Assembly: GCF_046630445.1 (NCBI RefSeq)
Contig: NC_092341.1
Location: forward strand, 33,622,501-33,686,500
DNA length: 64,000 bases
Origin: Rutidosis leptorrhynchoides
Lineage: Eukaryota > Streptophyta > Magnoliopsida > Asterales > Asteraceae
Direction: 5' to 3'
The notes below the pieces were generated by a model. The model saw only the letters and a list, made by a program, of their open reading frames with translations. It was not told the DNA's origin and made no database searches. Position numbers and translations under genes: made by a program. Positions 12,618-24,985 of this stretch are shown here, piece after piece (the first letter of the stretch is position 1; each line of letters opens with the position of its first letter).

Positions 12618-14163
12618 AAATCTACTCCAAGGGATAACCAACCCCTCAGGAAAGGACCCCTATTTGAGGCAGCTGATGAAGATACTGTGATAGTTGTGCC
12701 AGCTGATACTAATCAATCAGCTGGTACTGAAGACTCAGCAAGGAGTGCTGAGAAAGAAGACCCAACCGGAAGTGTGCTGCTGGGTGACACAAGCGTTGAA
12801 GACCCAGCCAAGGTGGTTGAGCTGGGTGCAAAACCAGATGTTGATACGGTTGATCCTGCTGACTTTACTGTCTGGGGTAGAGAAGATCACCTATTTGTTC
12901 AATCTCCTATCTCTCCTCGGACTCTCACTTATTTTAATAGAACAAAGGATAACCGTGCCAATCAATTCTCAGTAAGTTCATCTAGCATAGATGAATCAAA
13001 CATGTATCCTCCATCTTCCCCTAAACGTCATGGTAAACACAGAACCTGAGAAGATGATTCAGTTGACCATAGTGAGCCGAATCTTTTCAGAATGAATCCA
13101 GATGAAAGAGAAGCTTACAGGCTGGAGATCACTGTTCCAGAATTGCTTGAGCAAAGACAAGCAGAGCTTAATGAAAGAATACGCCAAGTCAGATTGCTGC
13201 ATCATCCTCTTGATCAGCCACTCTACATCGCTGCCTTGACCTTTGGCATTGATATTGGTGTATATTTGAATAACAGTGGTCGAAGGCTCTCTACTGATAA
13301 GGAGAAAGCTCAATTTCATGAAGCTCATCAGCTGGGTATGAATCTGAAAGAGTATCAGGTTGCTCTAAGAACTAAAGATGGAAGAAAAATGATTGAAGCA
13401 GTCAGATCTCTAAAAATTAGCCACACTGATTATCTGCTAGGCTTAGTGGCAGAACAGCAAAGAAGAGAGGCTGCTAATGCTGAACTTACTGAGAGATTAA
13501 GGCTGCAGGAAATAAAAGACAAGTTGGCTGCCGATGAAAAGGAAGAGGCTGAGTCCCTCAAACTAATTCAAGCCATTGTCAAAGAACAGGATAAGGCACT
13601 TGATGAGAAGGAAGCTGTTGAGAAAGCACCTGCTACTGCTCCTATAAAACCTATCAGTACTATTGAAGTTCCTGATCATTATTACGGGAGCAGATATGGT
13701 GATGTAATGAATAGAAGATCAAATCCCAGCAGGATCATCAAAGTGAACAGAGGGTCAAAAAGAGCCTTCAACGTTATGAGGGAGAATAATGTTCAAGAAA
13801 GGATTAACTATGATGAGTTAAGATCCCTTGGATTTAGTGAATGGATGGAGATACTGGAGTATTTTATTGGCAAAGGTGATAGTGCCATCAAAAAGACAAT
13901 TAAATCTGAACTCCAACAGCTCTTCAACAAAGCCACGAAGTTTGGGAATGCACCAGCAGTAGATGTAGAACAGGTTCTTTCTTAAAAATTTAAAAGACAT
14001 CAATCTACTGGTGAAGGACCAACCGGAAGAGGCCCCATCATTCTACCTCCTTCTATCCCTGTTTTTAACCCTGCTGAGATACCTATTCTGTTCTATGAAT
14101 CCTGGAGAATCAAACAAGAGGAGCTATCTGAAGAAGAACGGGACAAAGATAAAGATAGATAGT
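12618..14163 (+). pseudogene. SIRE-like copia 3' accessory ORF, second part
   Basis: This continues the frame of 6545-8890 after the solo LTR. In-frame stops are TGA at 13047-13049 and TAA at 13983-13985; all segments stay in one frame to the terminal TAG at about 14161. Content: an acidic Ala/Asp/Thr-rich start, then a predicted alpha-helical region (13092-13640) rich in Glu, Arg, Leu and Lys with likely coiled coil (13440-13640). A more globular Tyr/Asp/Arg segment follows (13660-13980), then a short Pro-rich tail. The two parts together give nearly 1300 codons even without the start. The three nonsense codons look like independent point decay of one formerly continuous ORF. Function unknown. 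Confidence 0.68.
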
Positions 14164-14421
14164 CTCCTATATGCTTAAATTGAATCTTTTGTCTAACTCA
14201 CTTTTCATTCTATTATCACTGTATTTAATGTATATATCCTGTTGTAATGAAAGTGAAATGAGTTTATCTTCAAAATCATATCGAATTATAAGATATAGAT
14301 AACTCAGCAAAAGATCCTAAAACAAACTTAAAAAGGGACAATCTCACTGCATATTCTTATTTGTTCCCTTGTTGCTGGCTTTAATGTTTTCTCTATATGT
14401 CATAAGTTTTGTCATCATCAA
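14164..14421 (+). other. 3' untranslated stretch between accessory ORF and polypurine tract
   Basis: AT-rich and non-coding, with no ORF of note. It fits the short spacer expected between the last ORF of a SIRE-like element and its polypurine tract. Confidence 0.5.
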
Positions 14422-14433
14422 ATAGGGGGCGAT
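14422..14433 (+). other. Polypurine tract of the SIRE-like element
   Basis: ATAGGGGGCGAT lies directly before the LTR start TGTTGAG. It resembles the AGGGGGAGATTGTTG junction typical of SIRE/Maximus-type copia elements, with one purine replaced by C. Confidence 0.8.
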
Positions 14434-15373
14434 TGTTGAGTCCCCAAAATAATTAAGGATTTAATTATGACAAAACTATAATTTATTTACACTAAAATGT
14501 TATGTGCAGCCAGCACAAGTTTGTTTATGTTGTTTATGTACAGTCAGCTAATATAGCTGTGTCGAGTGTGTAGTATGTTGGCTGATCTACCAGCACAAGG
14601 TAGAATGTATTCTTCGAATCAGCACAGGATGAGTACTCAGCTAATTAAGAATATCAAGTGACTCAGCATATGAAGAACCAGTAGATCTGGATAGCAGCAT
14701 ACAACACAAGACAACCATGCTCCATTACAAGCATGGTAGTTTCCCAGAGTGGTCTACATCAACGCACTATTCAACAGAAGTCGAAGACAAAGTTGAATAG
14801 AAAAGGACAGGAGTCGGCGGCTGACAAGTGACCTTACAAGACCACGTGGGAATGCAGAAGTGGAACGCATGTGCAGACATGTGTTATACTTTATTCATAC
14901 CTAGGGAACACAACATTCCATTTGTTTAAATCAAATGGTAGTGCCAAACTGAATTGGTGTGTTCCTGCAAATAGCTACCTAAGAGGAAAGAAGGAGAGCA
15001 CGCCTTCTGACACAATTGTCCCCACAAGTACAAGGCATCCAATGTACTAGTGCACAATAGATTAATTACACGGACAATAGGACTACTATATATTGCTGTA
15101 TTCACTGTTGTATCAACTAGCGGTGTGGGTTTCATTATTTAGAGTCCTAAACGTGTAATAGCTTTTAGTTTACCTCTTAGCTATAATCTAGGTAATCTGT
15201 ATCAACCAACTATCATTCCGCCAAGGATAGTTGTAATTCTTTGTGATTCAATCAATAAAGAATAACCATTGAAAATTACCTGTGACTCTATCTAATTTGC
15301 ATGCTTGAATACATAATTGAGTTTAACTGTTTAGTTAATTGAAAAGTAATTGTATTCACCCCCCTCTACAACA
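14434..15373 (+). repeat. 3' LTR of the plus-strand SIRE-like copia element (940 bp)
   Basis: It starts TGTTG and ends CAACA, a five-base terminal inverted repeat, and is preceded by the polypurine tract. The matching 5' LTR, gag and pol would lie left of the window. At 15373 it abuts the reverse-strand accessory ORF of another copia element, so this element probably inserted there. Confidence 0.8.
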
Positions 15374-16536
15374 CTCCTGTCGTTATTAAGGGACCAACAT
15401 TACTACCAACCACTTGAGTTTCAATTCTATCATTACCATCCTCCCCCTGAATCTGTTGCTCCCCCTCAACCTGAGCTCGTTTTGACGACTCCCCCTCAAC
15501 ACCTTCACCTTCTTCACCTTCTACCCTTTTCCTTTTCTCCCCCTTTTTGACATCATCTAAAGGTAGAGAAGATATGACCTTCCAAATTTCAGTTTGTTGA
15601 TTTTTGAGGGAACAAATATTAGAAGCAAACCCAGTAAAGCATTGTCTCAGTTCATCAACACCAACCATCCTTTTCTCCAGCTCAGCCAACCTGTGATTAA
15701 TTTCTACAACAGACCCTGAATCACCTGCACTAGACAACCCCTGCATATCCCAACCAACCTCCTTACCTCCAACAGCTCATTTTTTGATACAAAATTATTA
15801 TTAAAGTTAAGATTATTAATCTTAGACTGCACACCAGAGAGCTTGTCATCAAAATCCTTAGTCAACTTGGTCAAAGCCTGATGTAGGCCAACCATGGTGA
15901 CTGGTGCCTCAGTCTGAGAAGTAGTGCCAGAAGATAAGGGTAGGGTTGGTATGTCCTCACAGCCTTCCTGTTGTAAAGAAAACTGATCCTTAAACATAGA
16001 AGATTTTGAGGCCTGTATCTCACCCTATGACATGAGTGTGATATTGGCAGCCTGTGCAAGAATGTGTAAGGATGGGACATTTTGGGTTGGTAGTGACAGA
16101 CTTAAGTCTGGGGTAACAGTTGGCTTGGACATTGCAGCTGGTTTTTGGATTTGGTTATTTGAGTCCAGGATTGGGACTTCTTCAAATAAGTCAACTGAGT
16201 GGGTTTCTTCAGTGACTGTAATGAGGGTATCCAAGTTTACTATCCTATCAGGTTTAGGTTGGGTCAAAGCACTGCCTTCACCAACCTCTAGCAGAGGTGA
16301 TGAAGTAGTACTAGAAGCACCTTGCCTAGTGAATTTTTGAGGTGAATTCACAAGTGCTGTAACATCTAGGGTTTTAAGTATGGTGGTATTCTCAATATGA
16401 ACTGGTGAGTTCATAAGGTTGGTTAAATGGAGATTTTGTTCAGTAGCAGCGGGAGAAGATGGGTTAGAATGAGGTGGGATTTCCCCATTCATGTCCTCAG
16501 CCTGCTCTGTATGTGTAACATCATGGGGTGGAGTAT
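15374..16536 (-). pseudogene. 3' accessory ORF of the minus-strand copia element (broken)
   Basis: Three reverse-strand open segments (16492-16025, 15997-15704, 15746-15374) belong to one former ORF. A TAG near 16025 separates the first two in the same frame, and a frameshift near 15720-15746 separates the last two. The ORF runs directly into the LTR ending at 15373. Content: a Ser/Thr/Asn-rich start, a helical Lys/Leu region with a short coiled coil (Leu-Ala-Glu-Leu-Glu-Lys around 15680), then a Glu/Gly/Lys-rich hydrophilic end. It lies downstream of the copia pol at 17125, the env-like slot. I find no homology by eye to the plus-strand accessory ORF. Function unknown. Confidence 0.5.
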
Positions 16537-17124
16537 ACCGTTAATTCCAATGATACCAAAAAGGCTCTCGTTATTGGTTTTAGCCCCAATAAGGCTCTAG
16601 TGTGCGGTTCACCCGCGGGTTACAAGCTTGTGTATTCAAATTTGTTCCCTGTTTCGAAACAACCACACGTCGAGTAAAATTACCGAGCCAACTAAACCCG
16701 GTGTCGGTGTAGGGCGGAAAAGATACTCGAGAATGGCAATTTGTACAATCAATTCAATTCAATTCTAGGGTAACAACTCAGACTTCGATTGATCAGAATC
16801 TGCAGGTTGGTCTGCACGGCCAAGATTAATCCAATGCATCATAACATAAAGTTATCAAAAAGATTGACACAATCATTATCAAATTAATACTCCTGATAAA
16901 AAAATTTAAAAAGTTACCATTAACTCCCTTCATTAATACCAAATTTGACCCTTTTATTTTAGGAAATAGAATAAAGAAAAAAAAATTAACCTAAAAACGA
17001 AATTTAAAAAAACTTTATTTGACGAAAGAAGGAAACAAATTTATACACAAAAATACACTTGAGTAAACTTTCCCAGACTCTGAACAATATTACGTCACCC
17101 AGACTCTAAGAAAATAATTCAGAC
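16537..17124. other. Unassigned non-coding segment between copia pol and its 3' ORF
   Basis: No ORF or recognisable terminus. The left half (16537-16800) is less AT-rich than its surroundings and has a repeated AAGGCTCT word; the right half is A-rich. Several CAGACTCT words near 17074-17125 also recur in the leader of the same copia element (38390, 38753-38775). It may be 3' untranslated sequence with an unidentified insertion. Confidence 0.3.
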
Positions 17125-19577
17125 TCAAGAAATATCATCACTAGACAACATTTCAATAGATGGATTTAACATTCCAAGTTGTCCAAGAAGATAAAAATGT
17201 CTTTCCTCAGAAAGTGCTTTAGTGAAAATATCTGCCAATTGATCCTTAGTGCCAATATGCTTTAAAAACACTTTGCCCTTTTCAACACAATCCCTTATAA
17301 AATGATGCCTGATCTCTATGTGCTTGGTCCTGGAGTGAAACACTGGATTCTCTGTAATAGCAATAGCACTCTCATTATCACACATTATTGGAGTTTTGGT
17401 CAATGTTAACCCAAAATCCAAAAGTTGATGTTGCATCCAAAGTAATTGAGCACAACAACTTCCTGCAGCAACATATTCAGTCTCTGTTGTGGACGTGGCC
17501 ATAGAATTCTGCTTTTTGCTAGTCCAGCTGACCAATTTTCCACCTAGCAATTGACATCCACCAAAAGTGCTCTTCCTGTCTAATTTGCAACCTGCATAGT
17601 CTGCATCTGTGTAATCAATTAGATCAAACCCTGAGTCTTTAGAGTACCAAAGACCCAGGTTAGGGGTACCTTTTAAGTACCTAAAAATTCTTTTCACAGC
17701 TTTAAAATGAGACTCCCTAGGATCTGACTGGTAACGTGCACAAAGGCATGTAGCAAACATTATATCAGGTCTACTAGCAGTTAAGTATAACAAAGATCCA
17801 ATCATACCTCTATAGGTTGATTGACAGGTGGGTTTTCCAGACTCATCTTTATCAAGTTTTTCAGAAACACTCATTGGAGTTCTTAATGTGGAACAATTTT
17901 TAAAACCAAACTTAGTTAACATATCAAAAATGTAATTACTTTGGTTAATAAAAATACCCTCATGACTCTGTTTTATTTGAAGTCCAAGAAAATATTTTAA
18001 AGTACATAAATTACTCATTCTATATTCTTTAGACATTATGTCAGAAAACTATTTTCTCAAAAGTGGATTAGTAGACCTAAAAATAATGTCATCAACATAA
18101 ATTTGAACAAGTAACACATCACCTTTGTCCTTTTTGATAAATAAAGTCTTGTCAATGGCTCCTCTGGAAAAATTCTTTTCTAGAAGAAATGTTGACAAGG
18201 TATCATACCAGGCTCTGGGAGCTTGCTTCAGACCATACAATGCTTTCTTCAATCTGTAGACATGCTTGAGAAATTTCTTACTTACAAAACCAGGAGGTTG
18301 TTTCACATACACCTCTTCTTGCAATTTACCATTCAGGAAAGCACTCTTCACATCCATTTGAAATACCTTAAAATCTTTGTGTGCAGCATATGCCAGAAAC
18401 AGTCTAATAGCTTCAATTCTAGCAACAGGAGCAAAAGTCTCATCATAATCTATTCCTTCTTCTTGTCTATACCCTTGAGCCACTAACCTTGCTTTATTTC
18501 TAATCACAATACCATCTTTGTCAACCTTGTTTCTGTAAACCCATTTAGTGACAATTGCAGTTTTATCATCAGGTTTTGGAACCAACTCCCATACATCATT
18601 CCTTTCAAATTCTGTCAATTCTTCAGTCATAGCCTCAACCCAATCATTGTCAGTCAATGCTTCAAATACATCTTTGGGCTCAATTAGTGAAAGAAAACAA
18701 GAAAAGAAGCAGTAGTTTGCAATAGCAAAGTCAGACATAGGTGTCTGAGAAGAAGAGCTAGGTTTAGGCAAACCAGTAGGATTCACAACATAATCCTCAA
18801 GATGCTTTGGAGGAACTATATTTCTAGATGATTTTCTAGTAGGAACAGCAGGATCCAAGGTGGTATCTGATGACTGATCACCCTCTTGAATAACAACAGA
18901 CTCATCTGCTTGTGGAACATCTTCTGTATGAGAATTATCTGCAGAATCATTTTTCAACCCAGACAAATTAGGTTCATCTGACTCAGACTCTGAATCCAGA
19001 GTCTGAACACTGTTTCCAGAAATCAAATTTGACAATTCACCAAGTACAGATTGCTCAGTGCTGGATGATTGATCCATTTCTGTGGAACTTTCATCAAAAG
19101 AAACATTAATGGATTCTTCAATCTTCATTCTCCTCTGATTATATATTCTATAAGCTTTAGATACAGAAGAATATCCCATGAACACACCTTCATCAGATTT
19201 TGGCCTCATCTTTTCAAGCTGATCTCTTTGATTTAAAATATAGCACTTACACCCAAATACATGGAAGTAATGAATAGTAGGCACCTTTTTGTGGTATAAC
19301 TCATAGGGAGTTTTGCCATTTTTATTCACAATCAAAGACCTGTTTTGAGTATAATAAGCTGTATTAACAGCTTCTGCCCAGAATCTGAGTACAACATTTA
19401 ATTTGCATAGCATAGTTCTGGCTGCTTCAATAAGTGTTCTATTTCTTCTTTCAGCAACTCCATTTTGTTGTGGAGTTCTAACAACAGAGAAATTTTGACC
19501 AATTCCAGACTCTTCACAAAAGTCAATTAAAGTAACATTTTTGAACTCAGTGCCATGATCACTTCTCAATTGCTTAA
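17125..19577 (-). pseudogene. Ty1/copia pol, 3' part: integrase end, reverse transcriptase, RNase H
   Basis: Reverse-strand frames 19577-18049 and 18036-17125 are one frame interrupted by a TAG (18049-18051). Order: integrase core end (SDHGTEF, then [13 protein letters not shown] carrying the catalytic Glu), integrase C-terminus (GKTPYE, FGCKCY), a Ser/Glu-rich linker, reverse transcriptase ([22 protein letters not shown], catalytic YVDD), and RNase H (TDADYAG, TETEYVA). It ends in ADIFTKAL..LGMLN. The residue after YVDDII is Arg-bearing (FRST) where copia elements usually have FGST. The C-terminal LGMLN ending and following accessory ORF suggest a SIRE/Maximus-like lineage. The integrase is split by the Athila element at 19578. 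Confidence 0.88.
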
Positions 19578-21554
19578 TGATGTGGTAGCGGAGTGGTATA
19601 AAATAGTTATTAATTTTTGCAGAAAATACTATTAAATACGATACAATTTTACACAAGATATTTATTTATTTATAGAATGGATATACTTAAACCTTGCTAC
19701 AACACTTATAGGCAGTGTACCTAATCGTACAGTAGTGTAGTTTTTAGTAAGTCCGGTTCGTTCCACAGGGAATCTTTTTACACAAAGCTTAACGCTATAT
19801 TAGTTTACTTTTATAAAAATACAAACATATATATAAGTAATATTATTATTATAAAGGGGGGTTTTTACCGTTTAATGACCGGTTTGTCGATTTTAAAACT
19901 TTAGTCGCAGTTAAAACCAAATGTAAAATATTAAAAATAAATACAAGACTTAAATTAAAGCATAAAGTAAATAACGATAATGAAATTGCGATTAATAAAA
20001 ATGCGATAAAATAAACTTGCAATAATTAAAAGTGCAATACAATAACAATAAATAAAAATGCGATAATTAGAAGTGCAATTAAATATAAAATAAAGGAAAT
20101 TAAATATGAAATAAAAGAATTATGCTTATTTAAACTTCCGTAATCATGATGTTTGACGTGTTGATTTTAGTTTTATGCTCATGGGTTAATTGTCCTTTGT
20201 CCTGGATTATTTAATATGTCCGTCTGGTTTTTGTCCATAACAGTCCATCAGTCATAAATATAAAGTGCGAGTGTCCTCGTCAAATTATCCTTATACCCGA
20301 AGTTAAATATTCCAACTAATTGGGGACTTAAACTGTAACAAGATTTTAATACTTTGTTTAATAATTACACCGGGATGTCGACTGAGTGTAACCCAAGGTT
20401 TTAATATTTTGTTATCAATTATATCAAGTGTCCTTGTACATAATTTCACCCCTGTTTTAATTATTCTAGTGGCTATTAATCCATTCCCGTGTCCGGTTAA
20501 ATGAACGATTATTCGTACATATAAATACCCCGCCCATCGTGTCCGATCGAGTGTATATGGTAATTTATAGGGACGCCCAATTGTAAATCTTTATATTAAC
20601 ATTAACAAACTATCATTTAGTTAAACAAATATAAAGCCCATTAATAGCTCATAGTCTAATTTCCACAAGTGTCGTTCTTTTGTCCAAACCCCAATTATGG
20701 TACAAAGCCCAATTACCCAATTTTAGTAATTAGCCCAACATCATGATTACTTCGGATTAAATAAGCATAATAATAACTTAGCTATGAGACATTAATGTAA
20801 AAAGGTTGAACATAACTTACAATGATTAAAAATAGCGTAGCGTTACACGGACAGAATTTCGACTTACACCCTTACAACATTTGCTAACATACCCTTATTA
20901 TTAGAATTATAATTAAAATTAAAATATAAATTATAAATATATATATATATTTTACGTATGAATGAGGAGAAGAAGAAAAAGATGATGATTACGATCAGAA
21001 TGCGCGAGCTTTATAGGGATTTTCTGAAATTGGGGCTCCGCGACTCGCGGCCTTTTTGGCCTTCAAACTCCGCGAGTCGCGGAGTTTACTTTTACAGCTC
21101 ACCCATGTTTAGAGTCTTTCTTGCCGACGATTTATTTTATATATATAATATATATATATAATTAATATAATTAATTATATATTATATTATATTTATATAC
21201 ATAGTTAACTTGTAATTTTTAGTCCGTTGCGTCGAGCGTTAAGAGTTGACTCTGGTCCCGGTTCCGAATTTTCGAACGTCCTTGCGTACAATTTAATATC
21301 TTGTACTTTGCGTTTTAAATCTTGTACTCTTGTAATTTCGAGACGTTTTTTATCAATAATTGGAACCTCTTTGATTGTCTTTTGTACTTTTGAGCTTTTT
21401 GGTCGTTTGCGTCTTCAATTCGTCGAATCTATCTTTTGTCTTCACCTTTTATTATTTAAACGAATATCACTTGTAAATAGAACAATTGCAACTAAAAGCT
21501 TGTCTTTCTTGAGGAATAATGCTATGAAATATATGTTCGTTTTTAGCATTATCA
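19578..21554 (-). repeat. Athila 3' LTR (1977 bp)
   Basis: It begins TGATGTGG and ends CATTATCA on the plus strand. It matches 34406-36375 along its length and differs mainly at a TA-dinucleotide run near 21140-21160. It contains a GC-rich palindrome pair at 21036-21087. Confidence 0.96.
21036..21087. repeat. Paired GC-rich palindromes (Athila 3' LTR)
   Basis: CTCCGCGACTCGCGG (21036-21050), then 14 bases, then a perfect 23-base palindrome at 21065-21087 with arm AAACTCCGCGA, a single central G and the mirrored arm. The surroundings are otherwise AT-rich. Confidence 0.95.
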
Positions 21555-21600
21555 AATATTCCCACACTTGAGCGTTGCTTGTCCTCAAGCAATATCGTCT
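21555..21600 (-). other. Athila polypurine tract and upstream inverted motif
   Basis: On the minus strand, CTTGAGGACAAGCAA is followed by CTCAAGTGTGGGAATATT directly at the LTR. This matches the arrangement I know from other Athila/Tat elements, where a GAGGAC-containing stem precedes AAGTGTGGGG and the LTR TGATA start. Confidence 0.85.
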
Positions 21601-23630
21601 TGAAATACTAGAATCACTTCTTTATTCTTCACACTTTGTACATCATTGATTTTCTATACGGTGGTATAAACAATAGTAGTAACGATATGGTTTACAGTCC
21701 CACATGACTATAAAAATTTAGATCCATTAAGAAAATTGGATCTTTATGAAAACATTTGATCTTTTGAAAATTAAATCTAGTTTTTACCCTAGATAAGTTT
21801 TCCGGAATAACCCTTTACCGGTGTTTGCAAAATATTTTTGTGGGTTTGGTGGGTTTCAGATTTGAAAATTTTAGCTCAAAACTTATGGTTTTGTGTCACC
21901 CACTTGCCAACCTTGTATTTGGAAAGCAACACGTCCAGTTTACTTGTCCCGTATATTACCTTTCGGTAAACTACCGTCCGGTTGTAAAGGAAAGCGTTGA
22001 ACAAGCAACTGTTAAGGCAATGTCCCCTGACATGCTTTTAATTATAGTCTATAACGTGTCGGATGCAATTACTATCCTTGGTAGGAGCAATAGTAAAGCT
22101 CACCCTTATAATTTTTTGGTCTGGCACAAGGTCCTGTCTTTGACCACTATGCAACCACCGTTCTTACGGTTGACACCCGATTTAGTTCAGGTGACCTAAT
22201 GAATTCCAGGTGAATTCCTAGGATTTTACGTTCAATGGTAATGAACGCATTGAAAATAGGGTTTTTAGAAAACAAATCGGTTTGTAATTTTGATCAAAAT
22301 ATTTTCTCGTTCAAGCTCGAGTTTAGATATCATTGAATTCCATGAGTTTGTAATTCTCAATCTTTAAGGTCAATCTCTAGGATTGAGTAATATCAGTCTT
22401 AAAAGCTGATTTTTAATCTTTAAGGAGATTATCCTTTCTGGGGATCTGATTCATTAGTCTTATCCAGCTAATTTGCATGGTGCCCCCCATTGTACGAGAT
22501 AAATCCTTCTCATGGTTAGGATAAATCTGACCACTTGGCGACCCTGTTTAATGCTGAGGTCCGTGGATTTCCTGCTGATTTTAGTGATGACTTTTCTGGA
22601 TTTTTCGTCAACCTACAGCTGGTCTGGCCGACAACTTCTTGACCTAAATCAAGAAGCGCGTGTCTTTTTCGGAAGACTTTACTTCCTTTTAATGATGGAA
22701 TTGATTCATCGTGTAGATCCATCTCTTCTTTTCTTTCATCGGGTAAAACAGTTTAGTTTAGTCCACAGCAAAAGTATTTTCAGTTATTTGTTACAGATAT
22801 ATGTGACATATGTTTAAGATAACTTGGTAAATTTTCCCACACTTGGCTTTTATTTTTCTTTTTATCGTCCTCTATTCCATTTTAAATGAATTTTAACATT
22901 TTGGTTTGTTTCTCAATTTATGTCCTTTCCGAGGTAATAATAATTTCGGTGTTAAAACCTAGTTTTATCGTTCATAAATATGTATAAACATGATTTTGAG
23001 TTCATTTAATTGAAAATTTTGAAAAATTTTACTAGAATTGGGTAGTCAGTATATAAGACTAGGGTTGTTCTTTATTATCAGAGAGCACTAGATTCTAATA
23101 CAACTACTGCTTTACTAGTATTTTTAATGGTAACCAAGTGTTTAAAGTAAAAATTTTAAAATCCGAAAGAATTTAACCCCTTCCCACACTTAAGATCTTG
23201 CAATGCCCTCATTTGCAAGAAATCAGTAATAATTTAAATTATTGAGGGTGATTTGTGTGAAAATGATTAAATTTTTACCAAAGTTTCCAAATATATTGGC
23301 GTTTGTTTGCTGAATGATAAATGGTGCACATCATTTGTTCATTCCGTCTTGTTGTTATTTCACATATATTTTGCATCTTGTCGTCAAAATTAGTTGCTTT
23401 TGCTGAACTTAATGCCAGTCTTTGAAAATGCGTTGTTTTACCCTGTTGTATACATAAGATAAACTGCAAACATATATACATATTTTTGAAGTTTAGTATA
23501 TTACCCCACATTCAAAAATTATTAAAATCTAAGAATAAAAGTTAGACAATTATAAAAACTATTACAATATTAACAAAAGTATTAAACGTATCAATCATTA
23601 CAAATTACAAAATAAATAAAACTAAGTATA
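21601..23630. other. Non-coding 3' region of the Athila element
   Basis: No convincing ORF; the small frames here are short and lack motifs. Two further polypurine-like copies (reverse complement of CCCACACTT) lie at 22836-22844 and 23183-23191. The rest is AT-rich, with T-rich runs on the plus strand. Confidence 0.6.
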
Positions 23631-24985
23631 CTAGGGATGATACTGGTACCAATAGGGGTTCCAGGCATAACCATAGGTGCTATAGAATGCTTCGGCAGGG
23701 TTATACGTAGGATACGGTGGTTGTATCTCTATAGACCAGGGAGGGAAGATGGGTTTCGGTGTAGGAATATAGTTTCTACCTATATGTTGGCAATGAGCTA
23801 TGATTTGGTTCTGATGAACTTGCCAATCTTCAAATGCTCTCTGTCTAGCATTTTCGTACTCCTGAGAAGCTATAAACCTTTGCATTTCTTGCATCTCATT
23901 CCCCCCTCCTACATTACCTTGCTGTTGGTTTCTCTCAACCTGTGGATGTCTACCATGGTATGGTACTGCGACGTTATTTCGCCTCTTCAAAACTTTCGCA
24001 CCATGGTATACATTTAAACCTATAGTATCGCGGGGTTCTGGTTCTTCGACTAATAATCCCCCCCGACTTATATCCACACCGAGATATTCACCAATCAAAG
24101 TAATAAAAATACCACCTCCTATTATGCTATGCGGTCTCATCCCCCTAACCATAGCTGATAAATAATAACCCACACAATATGGTATACTTACAGCGCTTTG
24201 TGGGTCTCGAATACACATATGGTAAAACAAATCCTGTTCATTTACCTTTTCCTTGTTCTTACCCCTTTGTGTAATCGAATTAGCTAAAAACCTATGAATC
24301 ACTCTTAATTCGGCTCTATCTATATCCAAATAAGAGTAATTTCCCCCTTTGAAATGGTGATGGCTTGTCATTTGACTCCACACACCGTGTGTATCAAAAT
24401 TTTCATCTATCTTTCTACCGTTTAGTATCAACCCTCTACAATCAGCAGATGCTAACTCCTCAGGCGTATATATACGTAAAGCCTGAGCCATGTCCAGTAA
24501 AGACATGTGGCGCATCGAACCGCCTAATAAAAATCTAATAAAAGAACGATCGGTTAAACTAGCTACCCGATCATTCAACTCTATACTACACAACAATTCT
24601 TCACACCATACTTTATATACAGGTCTACGCATGGTGAATAAACGTACCCAGTCATTAAAAGTAGAATTACCATACCTCTGTACAAGTAATTCCCTAATTA
24701 GCCCGGCCAATTCTACAGCTTCTAAGGGTCCCCATTCTATGACCCTTGGTACCTCAACAACCTTAGAATGAAGAGTATGCAAACCCCTTTGGTATTTTGG
24801 ATAATCTATCCAAAGTCTGTCAAATCTCAGGTTCGGGTGCAACTCTTCCAAGTGCATATCAGAAAAGGTCATGACTGGATGAGGTATATCCTGCTTGTAG
24901 TAGTTATCCACCTCCTGTTGTTCCACATTCTCAGCAGGAGCATTGCGGGCTTGGGATGAAGATTCACCCCTTTCAGTCTGCAAAA
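23631..24985 (-). CDS. Athila env-like / ORF-1-type protein (about 450 codons)
   Basis: One uninterrupted reverse-strand frame ends at a stop at 23631 and is open back to just after an in-frame TGA near 24990. There is no ATG at its upstream end. The frame opens at a TTTTGCAG sequence (around 24985-24978) that looks like a 3' splice site, so the start may be supplied by an upstream exon. The first internal Met is at the Met-Thr-Phe-Ser-Asp-Met segment, about 38 codons in. The protein is mostly globular, with Trp/Arg-rich segments (WGPLEAVELAGL, RRPVYKVWCEELL), a hydrophobic Gly/Ile stretch late (IIGGGIFITLIGEYLG), and a Gln/Asn/Pro/Tyr-rich tail. It resembles the family called Athila ORF-1 in plant annotation, found downstream of integrase in the env-like slot. 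I see no clear signal peptide. A role in envelope formation is unproven. Confidence 0.72.
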
